DNA from: Sphaeroforma sirkka
Taxonomy: Eukaryota > Opisthokonta > Ichthyosporea > Ichthyophonida
DNA: 24,007 bases
Assembly: GCA_001586965.3 (NCBI GenBank)
Contig: LUCW03000409.1
Coordinates: 102,501-126,507 of the forward strand
Direction: 5' to 3'
The position numbers and the translations under genes are program-made. How positions within the stretch are numbered: the stretch's first letter is position 1; each line of letters opens with the position of its first letter. The notes under the pieces are model-generated. The model was not told the origin of the DNA. It saw only the letters and a list, made by a program, of their open reading frames with translations, and did not search any database. This document shows, one piece after another, positions 20,677-24,007 of this stretch.

Positions 20677-22617
20677 ATGCCAGGACAAACTAACAACTCT
20701 CCAGTAATTGGAATCGATCTCGGTACCACTTACTCATGCGTTGGTGTATTCCAGCATGGCAAGGTTGAGATCATCGCCAATGATCAAGGCAACCGAACAA
20801 CGCCCTCGTACGTTGCTTTCACAGACTCTGAGCGACTATTAGGAGACGCAGCTAAGAATCAAATCGCTCTTAACCCGCACAACACCGTGTTCGATGCTAA
20901 GCGTCTGATAGGCCGAAAGTTTAATGACAAAGAAGTGCAGGCAGATGTGAAGCACTTCTCATTCGAAGTTGTGGAACAAAATAAGAAGCCAGCTGTACAA
21001 GTGGAGTACATGGCTGAAAAGAAGATATTCTTACCTGAGGAGATATCGTCTATGGTGCTGACCAAAATGAAAGAAACGGCAGAGGCTTATTTGGGAACTA
21101 AAGTGACAGACGCCGTGATCACGGTGCCAGCATATTTCAATGATTCACAAAGGCAAAGTACAAAGGATGCTGGGGCTATCGCTGGTCTAAATGTGCTACG
21201 TATAATCAACGAGCCCACAGCCGCTGCGATTGCGTACGGTCTGGACAAGAAGGCCGCCAACGATGGCGAGAAGAAGATCCTAATTTTCGATCTTGGTGGA
21301 GGCACATTTGACGTTAGTATACTCACCCTGGATCAAGGCATATTCGAGGTCAAGGCTACCGCTGGCGACACACACTTGGGAGGCGAGGATTTTGACAACC
21401 GTATGGTTGCCCATTTCGCGAAGGAGTTCCAGCGTAAAAACAAGAAGGATCTGACTACAAACGCAAAGGCGATGCGTAGATTGCGAACGGCATGCGAGAA
21501 GGCTAAACGTACGTTGTCGTCTTCTGCGCAGGCCAATGTAGAAATCGATTCTCTTTTCGAGGGTACCGATTTCTACACTAGCATCACTCGAGCTCGATTT
21601 GAAGAAATGTGTGCCGATCTTTTCCGCGGCACACTAGAACCAGTGGAGAAAGCTTTACGAGATGCGAAAATGGACAAGTCGAGTATCGATGAGATTGTGC
21701 TGGTAGGTGGTTCTACTCGTATTCCGAAGATTCAGAAGTTACTTTCTGAGTGCTTCAATGGTAAAGAGCTGAACAAGAGCATCAATGTAGATGAAGCAGT
21801 CGCATATGGCGCCGCAGTTCAGGGTGCCATTCTCAGGGGTGACACGCACAGCTCAGTCTCAGATCTTTTGCTTTTGGATGTCGCTCCGTTGTCAATGGGT
21901 ATTGAGACCGCCGGTGGTGTGATGACCTCACTGATAAAGCGCAACACCACCATTCCCACAAAGCAAACACAGACCTTCTCCACTTATGCTGACAATCAGC
22001 CAGCTGTGTCCATTCAGGTGTACGAGGGTGAGCGAGCCATGACGAAAGACAACCACAAGCTGGGCGCCTTTGATCTTGTCGGCATTACCCCTGCTCCCAG
22101 AGGAACACCCCAGATCGAAGTTACCTTTGATATCGATGCGAATGGTATACTCAACGTGTCCGCCCAAGATAAGGCTTCTGGTAAGTCGGAGAAGATCACA
22201 GTGACGAACGATGCGGGTCGCTTGAATCAGACTGATATCGATCAGATGCTTGCGGATGCCGAAAAGTATGCAGCACAAGATGAGGTGCAGCGGCAAAAGG
22301 TCGCGGCTAAGAATGAATTGGAAGGGTACGCGTTCCAGGTTAAAAACTCGGTGGAGAATGATCTTAAAGACAAGATATCTGAGAGCAACCGCCAGAGTGT
22401 GATCCAGAAGGCTGATGAAGTTATCAGCTGGCTGGACCACAATCAGACCGCAGAAAAAGACGAGTTTGAGCATCAGAAGAAAGAATTGGAGGCTGTGGTG
22501 AACCCTATAATGACTAGTGCATACAAACAGGCCGGTCCAGGTGGTGCCGGTTGTATGCCTGGGGGATGTGGCACAGGCAACCCAGCCTCTGAACCCACCG
22601 TGGAAGAGGTCGAGTAA
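20677..22617 (+). CDS. cytosolic-type heat shock protein 70
   Basis: This single-exon gene of 646 residues has the usual length for cytosolic Hsp70. All three family signatures are present: IDLGTTYS at 13-20, [14 protein letters not shown] at about 203-216 and [15 protein letters not shown] at about 339-353. [15 protein letters not shown] and the linker and substrate-binding region ([19 protein letters not shown]) are also intact. The protein is an ATP-driven chaperone that binds exposed hydrophobic segments with J-protein and exchange-factor partners. ATG 20677 ([20 protein letters not shown]) is chosen because the open frame before it has only non-ATG codons and a CA-rich leader. There is no signal peptide or presequence, and no KDEL-type end, so cytosol/nucleus is expected. 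The C-terminus is [13 protein letters not shown] followed by TVEEVE, where cytosolic family members normally end EEVD. Heat-shock elements and a TATA box upstream, together with the lack of introns, fit a stress-inducible copy. Confidence 0.98.
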   Translation: MPGQTNNSPVIGIDLGTTYSCVGVFQHGKVEIIANDQGNRTTPSYVAFTDSERLLGDAAKNQIALNPHNTVFDAKRLIGRKFNDKEVQADVKHFSFEVVEQNKKPAVQVEYMAEKKIFLPEEISSMVLTKMKETAEAYLGTKVTDAVITVPAYFNDSQRQSTKDAGAIAGLNVLRIINEPTAAAIAYGLDKKAANDGEKKILIFDLGGGTFDVSILTLDQGIFEVKATAGDTHLGGEDFDNRMVAHFAKEFQRKNKKDLTTNAKAMRRLRTACEKAKRTLSSSAQANVEIDSLFEGTDFYTSITRARFEEMCADLFRGTLEPVEKALRDAKMDKSSIDEIVLVGGSTRIPKIQKLLSECFNGKELNKSINVDEAVAYGAAVQGAILRGDTHSSVSDLLLLDVAPLSMGIETAGGVMTSLIKRNTTIPTKQTQTFSTYADNQPAVSIQVYEGERAMTKDNHKLGAFDLVGITPAPRGTPQIEVTFDIDANGILNVSAQDKASGKSEKITVTNDAGRLNQTDIDQMLADAEKYAAQDEVQRQKVAAKNELEGYAFQVKNSVENDLKDKISESNRQSVIQKADEVISWLDHNQTAEKDEFEHQKKELEAVVNPIMTSAYKQAGPGGAGCMPGGCGTGNPASEPTVEEVE

Positions 22618-22768
22618 GTTTATTCGGTCTATATTCTGCCTTTAAATTATTAATGACTATCTGGCAGTTTTCTTGTGCACTCGTACACTGCACTACCACT
22701 AAGAGATTTCAATTGTTGTCCTATAAAACAACCCAAGAATTAAGACATAAAAAATAATATAAACTAGA

Positions 22769-22774
22769 AATAAA
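22769..22774 (+). terminator. polyadenylation signal of Hsp70 (AATAAA)
   Basis: AATAAA lies 152 bases after the TAA, followed by TGTGTGCAATT-type T/G-rich sequence at about 22796. It is the best hexamer in the 3' flank. Confidence 0.5.
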
Positions 22775-23490
22775 ACAAATCTAAACATAATTCAAGTGTG
22801 TGCAATTCCAAAATATTATGCGATTAAGTTTAGCCGATTTCCCTGAACTGTTTGTGATTACTGTTACTATCTTTGTAAACTTGAGATAACGTCGTGCGTG
22901 TTACCTCGTTCGATGTTGTAGGTCCTTAGATGTGTGTAGCACATTTAAACTTCGAGTGAAACATCATGAACTTTTTGCAAGCCTGTTTCTTACCATACAT
23001 AATTATTTTTAGATAATACTACATTTTGTCATACATGATTAATATCAGATAATTCTACATGGATACCCGAAACCGTCAGGCTACGGATATGTACCACATT
23101 CTCTTTCAAATGAGAGCGTATGTTGCTTGCTATCAGGCGAATTCTGATTAACTTGGGTCGCCGCAGTGTGTTGTCGCGATAACCTGCAAATTTGCGCTTG
23201 ATTACGATATATACGCGCAGCAGCCGCACATTTTACCTTATTTCCAACAACACGTATCTTATAACATGTCTCTGGGATCTGACTACCACGTTCAGGAAGT
23301 AGCATTTTGACTGGCATCTCATCAGGATATAAGTTATCGACAACGCACTAGCGTGCGATATAAAATGAAAATACCACTGTTCAGTGATCAGAGCTTTCTG
23401 TACTGGCTATGGAGATACGACAAACGCCGAAATGGGCACTTCATCAGTTTGAACTGTACATAGTATTTCATATATAGCGTAAGAGAACAT
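22775..23490. other. intergenic region between Hsp70 and DCP2
   Basis: The sequence is AT-rich. Two overlapping minus-strand frames (66 and 78 codons, 23029-23317) have no motifs. Nothing further was recognised before the duplicated block at 23491. Confidence 0.5.
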
Positions 23491-23558
23491 ACAGTTCGTA
23501 GAATAGAACATAGGGATAATAATATTTATTTCAAAAATGACAAGTATGCATATTACAA
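23491..23558. repeat. duplicated block, copy B (upstream of DCP2)
   Basis: This is the partner of 19941-20012 in the same orientation, 3547 bp away. Collinear weaker matches follow at 23589 (ATTATGGGAATA) and 23731 (GTAAACATTTGCCAGT). It lies about 290 bp before the DCP2 start codon. Confidence 0.85.
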
Positions 23559-23845
23559 CCCTCAAAATTATACACGGATTTATATGTAATTATGGGAATA
23601 GAATCATATTCATAATTAAAAGAAAAAAATTGCCACAGATATCTATGAAGCTTTCACAAAATAATAATTGTTGATAAGAGCAGTGACGAAGTTGCCGTGG
23701 TTGTTTATGTATAATAAGCCAGGAGGTGCTGTAAACATTTGCCAGTGGTTACAATATATAGTAACAGGCTAAAGACAAGCTTACAGTGCTATTCTGATCA
23801 CTCCTGCAGTCGTATAACAGTGGCACGATTACCCCACCAGTAGTC

Positions 23846-24007
23846 ATGTCGAAACTACCAGAGGTGCTCGATGATTTGTGTAGTCGATTTATCCTGAACA
23901 TGCCGGGAGACGAGCTTGCGTCGTTTGATCGTTTGTTCTTCCAGATGGAACAAGCGCACTGGTTCTATTTGGACTTCTACAGAGAAAACAACACAGCTCT
24001 ACCCTCT
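23846..24007 (+). CDS. DCP2: mRNA-decapping enzyme 2, N-terminal start (partial)
   Basis: The first 54 codons run off the right edge. [35 protein letters not shown] and ENNTALPS match the start of the Dcp2 Box A regulatory domain, including LDDLCSRFI and [11 protein letters not shown]. This helical domain binds Dcp1 and precedes the Nudix domain that hydrolyses the 5' cap (m7GpppN) and commits mRNA to 5'-3' decay; the Nudix part lies beyond the window. ATG 23846 is at the expected distance from the conserved LDDLCSRF. No splice donor is needed before the edge. The upstream region contains copy B of the duplicated block. Confidence 0.95.
   Translation, partial: MSKLPEVLDDLCSRFILNMPGDELASFDRLFFQMEQAHWFYLDFYRENNTALPS

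Noticed and set aside
21928..22473. Minus-strand frame of 181 codons within Hsp70
   Set aside because: It is an antisense shadow of a highly conserved gene and has no motifs of its own.

Overview
This is a eukaryotic nuclear window with AT-rich, microsatellite-laden non-coding DNA and GT-AG introns of roughly 0.25 to 1.1 kb. It holds five protein genes, two of them cut by the window edges. The proteasome subunit and the decapping enzyme read close to their animal counterparts, which suggests an opisthokont. The intron-rich, repeat-rich layout would suit a unicellular relative of animals (for example an ichthyosporean), but that placement is inference and rests on no database search.

Layout from left to right. 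(1) Bases 1-2980, + strand: the last four exons of the 26S proteasome lid subunit PSMD11/Rpn6. Its introns carry long TA/TG/GTAT microsatellites and a 28-bp hairpin minisatellite. (2) Bases 2981-7655: a gene-poor spacer between convergent genes. It contains a decayed repeat of about 150 bp, a 27-bp triplet, a 12-copy 32-bp minisatellite and TA arrays. (3) Bases 7656-9710, - strand: a serine-rich membrane protein of about 684 residues with a coiled coil and no family assigned. (4) Bases 9729-11576: a divergent intergenic region with an AT-rich stretch and a small GC-rich island. (5) Bases 11577-19013, + strand: a nine-exon gene, reconstructed here from matching splice phases. It encodes a 751-residue protein with a mitochondrial presequence, four degenerate repeats of about 43 residues, a zinc knuckle and an acidic serine/alanine-rich region. 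I know of no described family with this architecture; it is the strongest candidate for something new. (6) Bases 20018-22617, + strand: an intronless, evidently heat-inducible Hsp70 gene with eight perfect heat-shock element dimers, a TATA box and an unusual C-terminal EEVE in place of EEVD. (7) Bases 23846-24007, + strand: the start of the mRNA-decapping enzyme DCP2.

Functionally the set is mixed and shows no operon-like logic. Three genes concern protein or RNA turnover and folding (proteasome, Hsp70, decapping), one is predicted mitochondrial and one is a membrane protein. A diverged duplicate of a block upstream of Hsp70 lies between Hsp70 and DCP2, which points to a local duplication around the chaperone gene.

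No tRNA, rRNA, CRISPR array or recognisable transposase or reverse transcriptase was seen.
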